From Paenibacillus azoreducens (GTDB lineage: Bacteria > Bacillota > Bacilli > Paenibacillales > Paenibacillaceae), in assembly GCF_021654775.1 (NCBI RefSeq), contig NZ_AP025343.1:620001-684000 (forward strand): DNA of 64,000 bases, given 5' to 3'. Position 1 is the stretch's first letter. Each line of letters starts with the position of its first letter. This document shows positions 30,904-38,617 of the stretch, in pieces. Under the pieces are notes generated by a model, which saw only the letters and a list, made by a program, of their open reading frames with translations, was not told the origin of the DNA and did no database searches. The translations under genes were made by a program, and so were the position numbers.

Positions 30904-32217
30904 CTATTGCAGCGCCTTCGGCACCGGAACGGCAATCAGTTTGCCTGTATCTTTGGCTTGAATAATCAGCGTATTGCCTGAACGCAAAGTCGGGCCGTAG
31001 TTACGTGAGCCGGTGTTCACCGTAAAAACGGAAAATGTCGTTTGCAGGTTATATCCATGAAGGACCCCGTCGCTTTGTCCGATGTAAACCCCGTTGCCGT
31101 AAATATCGGTTTGAACGGGCGGGTTGTCTGTCCGGAAGTTGAATGTCATGCTGTCTGCGAGTTTCATGCCCGTAATTTCCGGTTTGCTAGAGTTCTTGAA
31201 AAAGACCCTATTGTCATGCACGGAACCGATGATATCTTTATCGGTATTATCTACATTCCATGTTTTGAGCGGTTTTCCGTCCTTTTTGTAGGCTGTAATG
31301 TCAAATTTCATCACGGCTCTGTCTGTGGCGATATAGAGATCTTTGCCGTTTAGGATTGCAGAACCGCTGCCCCCTTGGTATGGCGGCTGACTTTTCAAGG
31401 TCCAGCTGTAGGTCTGGGTTTCTTTTGTCTTTCCTGTCTTGGCATCCAACACGGCGATGTTCAGTTCGCGTTTGGGATCGGCATCATCAAAAGAATATTG
31501 ATCAGCGATAGAGTATACAAGTCCGTTTTGAATGGTTAATGGTGCATATTGCTTGAATTTCTTCCAGAGTATTTTGCCTGTTTTCAGATCAATGGCGTCC
31601 AGTTGGGAAGAGGTAAGGGCGCCTTGCACCCAATAAGTAACATAAAGGATTCCATCTGCTTCCGTAGCGACCGTCCCCTGATTTTCAGCTTGATCTTCAA
31701 CGGCCTTCCAACGCTGTTTGCCTGTGGCGGCATCCAGTGCAATGAAGGCATTTTTGTTGCTGACAAGCACCGTGTCTTTGATCACAACAGGCGCGTTCGC
31801 ATCGGTGATTCCTGCGGCGCTTTTCCATACCTGTTTGCCTGTTTTTGCACTCACCGCATATACCTGGCCGGAATCGGTCACTCCGTAAACGACTCCATTC
31901 AGATAGGCAGCGCCTGGGCGGAGCTTGGAGCCGTATGTGAACAGCTTCTTGCCGTTTTGGACATTCAAGGCCACCAGTTTCCCGCCCTCAAAGGTGAACA
32001 GGAGACCATCCCCCGATACAACGCTGCTCGCATTTTTATCGAAGGAAGCTGTCCAGAGCGGTTTTTGCAGAGGGGCTTTTATCGGATCTCCTGCCGAGAA
32101 ACTCTCCGAGACGATGGGAGCATCGGCATATATTACAGGCAGATTAAGGCTGCCAATCGAAATGGCCGCAAGCGCAGCGATGATTCCGGCACGGACAGGT
32201 TTGAATTTTGTTGTCAT
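30904..32217 (-). CDS. Secreted PQQ-binding-like beta-propeller protein
   Basis: 437 residues. A signal peptide 'VRAGIIAALAAISIGSLNLPVIYA' leads to a chain of beta-propeller repeats of the PQQ_2 kind: 'GGKLVALNVQNGKKLFTYG', 'SGQVYAVSAKTGKQVWKS', 'KNAFIALDAATGKQRWKA' and 'LDAIDLKTGKILWKK' each carry the A-x-D-x-x-T-G-x-x-x-W pattern. No catalytic residues of quinoprotein dehydrogenases are evident, so a scaffold or binding role at the cell surface is likely. ATG 32217 follows AAAAAGGAGTG; an upstream in-frame start has no ribosome site. Confidence 0.88.
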   Translation of the reverse strand: MTTKFKPVRAGIIAALAAISIGSLNLPVIYADAPIVSESFSAGDPIKAPLQKPLWTASFDKNASSVVSGDGLLFTFEGGKLVALNVQNGKKLFTYGSKLRPGAAYLNGVVYGVTDSGQVYAVSAKTGKQVWKSAAGITDANAPVVIKDTVLVSNKNAFIALDAATGKQRWKAVEDQAENQGTVATEADGILYVTYWVQGALTSSQLDAIDLKTGKILWKKFKQYAPLTIQNGLVYSIADQYSFDDADPKRELNIAVLDAKTGKTKETQTYSWTLKSQPPYQGGSGSAILNGKDLYIATDRAVMKFDITAYKKDGKPLKTWNVDNTDKDIIGSVHDNRVFFKNSSKPEITGMKLADSMTFNFRTDNPPVQTDIYGNGVYIGQSDGVLHGYNLQTTFSVFTVNTGSRNYGPTLRSGNTLIIQAKDTGKLIAVPVPKALQ

Positions 32218-32591
32218 TTTTAGCACTCCTTTTTCCAAAATTTCATTTGTAAGATTCAAGGATGGATTTTAGCATCAACGCTTCATTCTTAAAGGGAACA
32301 ATTTAAGTATGGTTAAATTATTCCAAACATTTATATTAGACGCTAATTAACATGGTAAAGTTTCTGCCAGCCATCGTCCAAATTTCCGGGGAGAGCGAAA
32401 TATTGGATTGTGCAACGGATTGCGGGTGTTTTATGCTATAAGGTGTAAGCTTTAACATATGATGGAGGTGGGCAGGCGCATGCCCATACAACTTGCGTTT
32501 CGGAAATATGCAGCCCTGATGGAACGAAAGCCTCCATATATACGTATCAAAATGACATATGAGTAAATTTAGAAACAGGGGTGGATATAAG

Positions 32592-32804
32592 ATGGGCAAT
32601 GATATGAACGTGATTTTGCTGGAGAAAATGCCAAACGGCGAGCTGCGTGAAATCGAGGAGCGGGGCTGGAGCATGAATATGGTTGCGGCGCTTGAGCATG
32701 TCAATTATCTCGTCGTTCGGGGCGAGGAATATGAAACGCTTGAAGGCCGATTGAATGTGGATGAAGGCAAGCTGGAGCTTTTGCTGGTCCGGATTCGCGG
32801 ATAA
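32592..32804 (+). CDS. Small conserved-looking protein, first gene of the yjfLMC-like cluster
   Basis: 70 residues, not recognised. It is acidic, with 'NVILLEKMPNGELREIEERGW' followed by 'MVAALEHVNYLVVRGEEYETLEGRLNVDEGKLELLLVRI', which reads as an alpha/beta fold with no membrane segment. ATG 32592 follows AGGGGTGGAT; an upstream ATG at 32559 lacks a ribosome site. It is 41 bases upstream of the Ser/Gly-rich protein gene and probably cotranscribed with the four genes that follow. Confidence 0.65.
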   Translation: MGNDMNVILLEKMPNGELREIEERGWSMNMVAALEHVNYLVVRGEEYETLEGRLNVDEGKLELLLVRIRG

Positions 32805-32845
32805 AATCAGCTTGCTTTAGCGAAAGCAAGAAAGGAGGAGCAAAC

Positions 32846-33526
32846 ATGAAGAACGAGCAATCAAAGCAGCAGCAAGACGAGGGAAACCATACATCAAAGC
32901 TGTTTAATCCGGAAGGCAAGCCGGTCAGGGTGCTGTCCACGTCGCTTGGCGTAGCGCTGCTTGCGAACGCGTTTTTGCTTGCGGGCGGCGTGACGGCTGA
33001 GGGCGCTGGTTCCGGCACGGCGGGGGGAACCGCGGAGCAACCCAAGCTGGTGGCCTGGTCCAATGATGAAGTGAAAGCTTATTTTGATCAAAATGCAGAT
33101 TGGAACATCCCGCTTCCCGAAGAAAAGGAAAAGGAAAACGGAACGCAGACCGGGACCGCAGGGAATGCCGGCAGCAGCGGAACAACGGTGGTCAACAATT
33201 ACCACTCCGGTTTTGGCTGGAATGATTTGCTGCTGTATCATTTTCTGTTCAACAGCGGATCGGGTTATCATCCGAGCACTTATTATGACAACCGCCAAAC
33301 TTATTATACCGGCACTTCGCAAAGCTACAAACCGCGTTCCTATTCAAGCGGCGCGTTTCAGAATAAATCTGTCGTCGGATCGAGGGTTACGCCGAAAACC
33401 TCCAGATCGACAGGTTCGATCGTCCGGCGCGGCACATCGGCCAAATCCGGCAGCATCGGGGGCAAATCGAGCGGCTTTAGCTCATCCGGGTCGCATTCCA
33501 GCTCACGGGGCGGGTTCGGCGGATGA
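32846..33526 (+). CDS. Membrane-anchored protein with Ser/Gly-rich tail (YgiB/YjfM-like)
   Basis: 226 residues. After a charged N-terminus, one hydrophobic segment (about 29-48, 'VLSTSLGVALLANAFLLAGG') is followed by an extracytoplasmic part with 'TTVVNNYHSGFGWNDLLLYHFLF' and a long low-complexity tail of Ser, Gly, Arg and Lys ending 'SSSRGGFGG'. The combination of hydrophobic anchor, Tyr/Ser-rich middle and RGGFGG end next to a glutathionylspermidine-synthase-like gene resembles the E. coli YgiB/YjfM (DUF1190) proteins. A GGAGGAG site precedes ATG. The stop overlaps the next ATG by four bases. Confidence 0.7.
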   Translation: MKNEQSKQQQDEGNHTSKLFNPEGKPVRVLSTSLGVALLANAFLLAGGVTAEGAGSGTAGGTAEQPKLVAWSNDEVKAYFDQNADWNIPLPEEKEKENGTQTGTAGNAGSSGTTVVNNYHSGFGWNDLLLYHFLFNSGSGYHPSTYYDNRQTYYTGTSQSYKPRSYSSGAFQNKSVVGSRVTPKTSRSTGSIVRRGTSAKSGSIGGKSSGFSSSGSHSSSRGGFGG

Positions 33527-34719
33527 CAGGCAGCGTATTCGAAGTGCTTGAGCCGGGACGGCATAACCGGCAGGACCGCGTAAAAGAGCTTGGCGAGATG
33601 GGATTTACCTGGGCCAATCTTGAGGATGAAGAGTACTGGCTGGATCAATTGGTTGTCATGAACAGAACTACGTATGAGGAACTTGAAGAGGCGTCCGCCC
33701 GGCTGTGGCGCATTCTGGATCGGACGGTACGTTATGTGCACGGCAACCGGGTATTGTATGAACTTATCGGGATTCCGCCGATTTTATGGGATATGCTTGA
33801 TATTTGCCCGCTACCTGACGAGAATGTGATCAGCCGGTATGCGCGGTTTGATTTTGCCGTCGCGCATGACGGAAGCATCAAGCTGTATGAATTAAACGCG
33901 GATACGCCGACGGGTTACGTCGAAGCCTCAATCGTCACGCCTTGGATGTGCCGGGAGGCCGGCATCGATTCACCCAATGTGCGGATGAAAGACCTTGTCG
34001 CGGCAGCTTGGGGCGTGGAGCGTCCGGATACGGCGGCCTGTGTCGCATATGGCGAACATCTGGAGGATTCGGGGACCATCGATGCGCTTGTCCGGCATAG
34101 CGGCCTGGATATCCGGTGCGTGGATTGTCTGGAGCTTTCGATCGACGAGGGAATCGTCAAGGACGGCAGCGGACGCGAGATCAAGCGTATGTTTGCTCTT
34201 TACCCCAAGGAATGGATGGCGGTTGACGACGGGGGAGATGCGCTTAGCTTTTCGATCGAAACCGGCAAGCTTACGTTATTTAATTCACCGCACAGCATCC
34301 TTTTGCAGTCCAAAGGATTGATTGCCGCCGTTTGGGGGCTGTTCGAGCTAGGGCTGTTATACACCGAAGAAGAACGCCAGACGATTGAAAAATACATTTT
34401 GCCGACCTATAACAAACCGGTTTTCTCGGGGAATTATGTTTCCAAATCCATGTTCGGACGCGAAGGCGGATCCGTGCAAATGTTCGGCAGCGACGGGGAG
34501 TTGGAAATCAAAGACGAGGACGGTTTTGACACCAGCGGGATGTTCCCGTCGGTGTATCAAATGAGGGCCAATCTGCCGGAAATCGCCACAGCTGCGGGCA
34601 GCCGCCGCCTGTTGACGGGGATGTTCGTGATTAACGGGGAGCCCTGCGGGCTGCTGGGCAGAGCCGGCGGTCTGATTACAGGCAATACGAGTCAGTTTAT
34701 AGCGATCGGAGTGAGATAG
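33523..34719 (+). CDS. Glutathionylspermidine synthase-family ATP-grasp protein
   Basis: 398 residues, the synthetase domain only, without the N-terminal amidase of E. coli Gss. 'RFDFAVAHDGSIKLYELNADTPTGYVEASIV' around residues 105-135 and the C-terminal 'KPVFSGNYVSKSMFGREGGSVQMF' are characteristic of the YgiC/YjfC group. This group is thought to form an amide bond between an amine and a peptide carboxylate, but its true substrates are unknown. ATGA overlap with the upstream gene and a directly adjoining downstream gene show tight cotranslation. Confidence 0.88.
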   Translation: MTGSVFEVLEPGRHNRQDRVKELGEMGFTWANLEDEEYWLDQLVVMNRTTYEELEEASARLWRILDRTVRYVHGNRVLYELIGIPPILWDMLDICPLPDENVISRYARFDFAVAHDGSIKLYELNADTPTGYVEASIVTPWMCREAGIDSPNVRMKDLVAAAWGVERPDTAACVAYGEHLEDSGTIDALVRHSGLDIRCVDCLELSIDEGIVKDGSGREIKRMFALYPKEWMAVDDGGDALSFSIETGKLTLFNSPHSILLQSKGLIAAVWGLFELGLLYTEEERQTIEKYILPTYNKPVFSGNYVSKSMFGREGGSVQMFGSDGELEIKDEDGFDTSGMFPSVYQMRANLPEIATAAGSRRLLTGMFVINGEPCGLLGRAGGLITGNTSQFIAIGVR

Positions 34720-35367
34720 ATGAATCATGTGCGGAAAAGCAAACGCCGCCTTGGCGGATCAGGCTTTAGGCTTGCCGCCGTTCTGGCCCTGTCCTTGTTG
34801 GCCATGCTGCTCTTGAATGCCTGTTCCGACAACGAAAGTTCCTCGGAAGAAATGCAGAACGAGTCATCCCGCGTGCCGTGGGATTACCGGGTGATCGAGG
34901 GTACCGTCGGGGATTTGATCGGCAGCGACATGACGATTTTGCCGGATAACGAATTAATACCTAATGATGAAAACTATGCGACAGGGGATAAAATCTGGGC
35001 CCTTCAGTATATGGATGCCGAATTGACGACGGATGCGAACCAGCGCAGCAACGTCCATCTGTCCTCCTGGAGTACGATCAAAACGTTCAAAACGCAGGAA
35101 GATGCCGAAAAAGACATGGCAAACCTGAAAATTCCGGTTACGACGGAAATTGATCTGGTTGGCGTATATAAAACGCAGTATAAAGATAAAACGCGGAACT
35201 TTGCCGTGCTGGAGCTGCCTTCGGGAAACCGGATCAAGCAGCCGATCGATGACGCGCGGTATAAGGAATTGGAGAAGAAAAAGAAAGTTTCGGTCAAGCT
35301 TGAAGAAATACATGATTTTGCCGATTACGATACGGCTTATGCAAAATTCAGGGGGTGGGCGAGTTGA
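34720..35367 (+). CDS. Predicted lipoprotein of the yjfLMC-like cluster
   Basis: 215 residues. A basic N-terminus and 'LAAVLALSLLAMLLLNACSDN' form a lipoprotein signal with the Cys near residue 35. The mature part is hydrophilic, with 'VPWDYRVIEGTVGDLIG' and a Lys-rich C-terminus; no family is recognised with confidence. The ATG starts right after the stop of the ATP-grasp gene, and its own stop overlaps the TTG start of the DUF350 gene. A partner role at the membrane surface for its neighbours is inference. Confidence 0.75.
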   Translation: MNHVRKSKRRLGGSGFRLAAVLALSLLAMLLLNACSDNESSSEEMQNESSRVPWDYRVIEGTVGDLIGSDMTILPDNELIPNDENYATGDKIWALQYMDAELTTDANQRSNVHLSSWSTIKTFKTQEDAEKDMANLKIPVTTEIDLVGVYKTQYKDKTRNFAVLELPSGNRIKQPIDDARYKELEKKKKVSVKLEEIHDFADYDTAYAKFRGWAS

Positions 35368-35756
35368 CCGTCGTTTTAAATCTGGTCGTGAGCGTGGCTG
35401 TGATCATCGTGCTTCAGCTTTTGGGGATGGTGATTTTCAGCTGGATGACGCCATTTAAAGATATGGAGGAATTAAAAAAAGGAAATGTGGCGGTAGGACT
35501 CGCTCTGGGCGGCAGATTTCTGGCTACGGCCATCATCCTTGGCGTTGCGGCGTTTACCAATACATCCATTTGGTTTTTGGCGTTGTGGTTTGCCGTTGGT
35601 TATGTCTGCCTGATCTTGGCATATTGGATTTTCGATCTGGCGACGCCAAGCTTTAAAATCTCCGAATGCCTGCAGCAGGGCAATGTGGCGGTAGCGACGC
35701 TGCTGTGCATGGTGTTTATCGGCACGGCGTTTGCGGTGAGCAGTTTGATTGTGTAG
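35364..35756 (+). CDS. DUF350 (UPF0719, YjfL-like) membrane protein
   Basis: 130 residues with four hydrophobic helices. 'WMTPFKDMEELKKGNVAVGLALGGRFLATAIIL' and the second repeat 'FKISECLQQGNVAVATLLCMVFIGTAFAVSS' show the duplicated GNVAV motif that defines DUF350. The TTG at 35364 overlaps the previous stop (TTGA) and has AGGGGG upstream at 35350-35355; GTG 35355 is the alternative. DUF350 proteins neighbour YgiB- and YgiC-like genes in many bacteria, and that context is the main clue here. Confidence 0.85.
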   Translation: MTVVLNLVVSVAVIIVLQLLGMVIFSWMTPFKDMEELKKGNVAVGLALGGRFLATAIILGVAAFTNTSIWFLALWFAVGYVCLILAYWIFDLATPSFKISECLQQGNVAVATLLCMVFIGTAFAVSSLIV

Positions 35757-35781
35757 CACGTAGCAATGCAAAAAAAGGATT

Positions 35782-35821
35782 CGCCCGGCGGCTTGTGGAA
35801 GCAAGTTGAACGGGCGTTTTT
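35782..35821 (+). terminator. Terminator of the yjfLMC-like cluster
   Basis: CGCCCG and CGGGCG enclose a 23-base loop and are followed by six T residues. Confidence 0.75.
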
Positions 35822-35857
35822 TGCTTGATGGACATCATTTGTTGGCCGCCCTTTAAG

Positions 35858-36099
35858 CTATATAAGTTGAACCAATGATTTGCACGGATGTAGGCAGCCG
35901 GGTGAAATGTTCTTTCGTTCGCTGTTGCTCCCGGATTTCTTTGATTTATACTAAATTCATGGTTGAAATCCGATCACAAAGCGTATGCTTACGATGCTAG
36001 CTTTCCTTCGGAAAGCTTTTAGGCGAACGCTTCGCTTCTCCGTAAATCTTTCTCCCTCTTGCCTATTCCTTATGCTTTTCTTTAGTTCAACTTATATAG
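35858..36099. repeat. Possible MITE bounded by 15 bp inverted repeats
   Basis: CTATATAAGTTGAAC at 35858-35872 and its exact reverse complement GTTCAACTTATATAG at 36085-36099 flank 212 bases without a credible gene. A second inverted copy of the left-end sequence occurs at 5697-5730. No target duplication could be confirmed. Confidence 0.5.
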
Positions 36100-36170
36100 A
36101 CACCGCCCAGACAAGACACCTCCCGGGTAAAAGGCTCTCGCAAAACGCCGTCCTAGACGAAGCCTTCGCT

Positions 36171-36352
36171 TAACGGACACAGCGGCCGCTATTGAGGGCA
36201 ATTCCGGCTAATATGATTTTTAACGGACACAGATGCAGCTATTTCGTGGAAAATCCCGCATTTACCTGTGTTTGGAGCATATAAGCGCTGTGGTGACCGT
36301 TAGAATTTCAAAACGGCTATTATTAGCGAATTAACGTCCGTGGTGTCCGTTA
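36171..36352 (+). repeat. Mirrored four-unit repeat, TAACGGACAC family, copy 3
   Basis: 182 bp ending about 30 bases before the next start codon. Direct units begin at 36171 (TAACGGACACAGCGGCCGCT) and about 36222 (TAACGGACACAGATGCAGCT); inverted units end with GTGACCGTTA near 36302 and GTGTCCGTTA at 36352. Confidence 0.88.
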
Positions 36353-36382
36353 GAAAAATATCAGTATGCGAGGAGGAGTTCG

Positions 36383-36793
36383 GTGGATTTACGTCCTTAT
36401 AAAAACTTGTCGATATTCCTGGCTGCAAACATTTTGATGTTTGGCTCATTTTGTGTCCGCCTGGTTTTGGATATCCAGCTTCAGCTTCTACCGGTACTGG
36501 CATGGCTTTCTTTTCTCGTCTGCTTAGGCAGTTTGACGGGGATTCTGTTCGTGGGAGCCGATTTGGTGACAAGAAAGCAGGACTGCTTTCAGGGGAAAGT
36601 TATCAACAAGGAAGGCCGGATCGTCCATATTTTAACGACGGAAGACAGGCTGAAACGGCTTAGGTTAAACCAGACCTGGGTGCGCGAAAGGCTGGAGGCC
36701 GATCAAAAGGTGGAATTTAGGCTTACCCATTTTACGAAGATGCCGGTGAGCATCTCCATATTGGAGCCGCCTGCGCAGAAAGAAATGGAGTAG
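36383..36793 (+). CDS. Small membrane protein of unknown function
   Basis: 136 residues. Two hydrophobic segments (about 10-30 and 35-58) are followed by a soluble C-terminal part with 'QGKVINKEGRIVHILTTEDRLKRLRLNQTW', which looks like a small beta-barrel. GTG 36383 follows GAGGAGGAG, a strong site that decides the start. No family is recognised. The mirrored repeat immediately upstream would place its promoter inside or very near the repeat. Confidence 0.72.
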   Translation: MDLRPYKNLSIFLAANILMFGSFCVRLVLDIQLQLLPVLAWLSFLVCLGSLTGILFVGADLVTRKQDCFQGKVINKEGRIVHILTTEDRLKRLRLNQTWVRERLEADQKVEFRLTHFTKMPVSISILEPPAQKEME

Positions 36794-36853
36794 ACGCGGG
36801 GTAGAAGGGGAAAAGACATCCCGCCTAATTTTTCTCGAAAGGATGCATGCAGC

Positions 36854-37372
36854 ATGAATCAATCCATATACGAAAACTGGAATGGCCATCGGATCAAGCT
36901 GACCTGGATACCAGGGGAGGAGAAGCCTGGCCCTGCGCTGGTAACAAGTGTACACGGGATTTGCCTGCATCAGGGTCTTGTGCTCGCCGTACATGTACAG
37001 GGCCGAGGGTACAACCTGCCGGGAGGCCATGTGGAGCCGGGGGAGACACCGGAGGAGGCTTTTCACCGGGAAGTATTGGAAGAGGGCAGCGTTAAGGGAA
37101 AGATCGAATATCTCGGAAAAATGGAAGTCAGTCATGAAGAGAATGCGCTGTTTGACCCGAATGGAAAATATCCGATGGTCGGCTATCAGTTGTTTTACCG
37201 GATGGATGTGACCGAGCGTTTGCCTTTCAACCGTGAGCATGAGAGTTTGTCGCGGATTTGGATCGAGCCGGAGGAACTTGGTTATGTCGTAAATGAGCAC
37301 GAATTGATCGGCTTGGTGCTTAAGAAAGCACTGCAACGGGATGTGAATCAGTCGCATTTCCGGAAACGGTAG
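36854..37372 (+). CDS. Nudix hydrolase
   Basis: 172 residues with a Nudix box 'GGHVEPGETPEEAFHREVLEEGS' at about residues 57-79. The catalytic REVxEE core is intact, while the following Gly of the consensus (EExGU) is Ser. Such enzymes cleave nucleoside diphosphates linked to another group. 'GRGYNLPGG' before the box and 'YQLFYRMDVTERLPF' after it fit the ADP-ribose/8-oxo-dGTP branch broadly. ATG 36854 has only a weak AAAGGATG element. The substrate is not predictable. Confidence 0.88.
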   Translation: MNQSIYENWNGHRIKLTWIPGEEKPGPALVTSVHGICLHQGLVLAVHVQGRGYNLPGGHVEPGETPEEAFHREVLEEGSVKGKIEYLGKMEVSHEENALFDPNGKYPMVGYQLFYRMDVTERLPFNREHESLSRIWIEPEELGYVVNEHELIGLVLKKALQRDVNQSHFRKR

Positions 37373-37439
37373 ACAAGCTGTATTACAGACACGCTGGATA
37401 TATTCCAGTCCGCGAGCAAAATAACAACTTTTACGTTAA

Positions 37440-37466
37440 CGGCATGATGATGCCGCTATATTTTTA
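37440..37466. terminator. Short terminator between convergent Nudix and GNAT genes
   Basis: CGGCAT-GATG-ATGCCG followed by CTATATTTTT. It is short, so confidence is moderate. Confidence 0.5.
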
Positions 37467-37486
37467 CTCATTAGGGATTAGGATTG

Positions 37487-37906
37487 TCATTTCTCTATTT
37501 TGCCTGACTGGAATTCATAGTTTCGAATCAGCATCCCCTGTGCTCTTCTCATCCCAAGCCCCTCATAGAATTCCTGAAGATCCGGATCGCACAGCAAGTC
37601 AACCATGTAGATATCTTTCAGCTTGTCGAGCATCTGCCGGGTCAGTTCTTTTCCGATTCCCTGTTTCTGATAGGCTGGAACGACCTCCAGCAAAGGAATA
37701 TAGGCGGTTAGCACCCCATCGGATAACGCTGTAATAAAACCGACAACCTCACCGGTATGGTCATCGATGGCGAGCATGATATGCGCAGCATTTTGAAGAA
37801 TTCGCATGAAAACGGCATTCGAAGGCGGATTGGGCCATCCGTCGAAAAAACCTTCCGCAAAGGATGCTTCGGTAATATTTTGCATATGGTCCTGATATCG
37901 AATCAT
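37487..37906 (-). CDS. GNAT-family N-acetyltransferase
   Basis: 139 residues. The acetyl-CoA motif A is 'LLEVVPAYQKQGIGKELTRQML' (about residues 73-94), with the Q-x-x-G-I-G pyrophosphate loop. 'DPDLQEFYEGLGMRRAQGMLIRN' forms the C-terminal motif B. ATG 37906 follows AAGGAGGAAATC. The acceptor is unknown. It stands alone and is convergent with the Nudix gene. Confidence 0.92.
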   Translation of the reverse strand: MIRYQDHMQNITEASFAEGFFDGWPNPPSNAVFMRILQNAAHIMLAIDDHTGEVVGFITALSDGVLTAYIPLLEVVPAYQKQGIGKELTRQMLDKLKDIYMVDLLCDPDLQEFYEGLGMRRAQGMLIRNYEFQSGKIEK

Positions 37907-38049
37907 AGGGATTTCCTCCTTGAAGATAGGTGATTTTGAAATATTGGGGATAAAAATACGTTTCTCAGAATCTACTACAAATGATTGGAGAAATCAAAAG
38001 CGAAGATACGAGATAATTGGGGATTTTCGCGAGGGCTATCAATGGAAAC

Positions 38050-38065
38050 AACGGTTATAACCGTT
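38050..38065. promoter_or_regulatory. Perfect 16 bp palindrome in the gap upstream of two divergent genes
   Basis: AACGGTTATAACCGTT is followed by TTTT. It could be an operator between the GNAT gene and the NTF2-like gene, or a weak terminator. A partial match to the TGCACTTTTG repeat lies further right at about 38128-38143. Confidence 0.35.
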
Positions 38066-38182
38066 TTTTAGATAGCGGTATGGATTCGTTATTGATATGA
38101 TAAGTAGAATATTATTTGGAAGTTTTTGCACTTTGCACTTTTCGTTTCTTGAAAAAAATATTTTACCTATGGAGTGGATGAT

Positions 38183-38572
38183 ATGTTGGAAGAAGCGATT
38201 GTCGCCGTTGAAGAATACCGCAGAGTGATTAATGAAGGTAATGTAGAGGAGGTAAACACCTGGATTTCAAATGAATTTATCGGTTATTTCGGTTATTACC
38301 CGGACAGGGATTACGAGATTTACCGGTCCGAGTATTATAAAACGGATAATATTGAAACGTTCGCCGCATATGAGGGGAAGCAGCCTCATTGGGAGTATAA
38401 AGACCTTGCCCGGAATATGCGTACAGACAACGAGCTGATCATCTCGGCGATCGTGGATTTCAGCCTTCATGGCAAAAAGGTCGCCAGCGTGCTGGCTATG
38501 GAAGTATACCGCAAGGAAAAAGGAGCGTGGAAGCTGTACAGGCAGCATATGGAGAAATATGCGGAAGTCTAA
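38183..38572 (+). CDS. NTF2-like (SnoaL/DUF4440 type) protein
   Basis: 129 residues, predicted alpha+beta cone fold: an N-terminal helix 'EEAIVAVEEYRRVINEGNVEEVNTWIS', then strands with 'ELIISAIVDFSLHGKKVASVLAMEVYRKEKGAWKLYRQHMEKY'. This is the usual pattern of DUF4440 proteins, which bind small molecules or act as minor enzymes. ATG 38183 has ATGGAGTGG eight bases upstream; GTG 38174 lies within that site. The amidase gene follows 45 bases later on the same strand. Confidence 0.75.
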   Translation: MLEEAIVAVEEYRRVINEGNVEEVNTWISNEFIGYFGYYPDRDYEIYRSEYYKTDNIETFAAYEGKQPHWEYKDLARNMRTDNELIISAIVDFSLHGKKVASVLAMEVYRKEKGAWKLYRQHMEKYAEV

Positions 38573-38617
38573 CCTGGCACAGCTTGGCTCCTCTCAATTC
38601 ATATAGAGGTGATCCGA

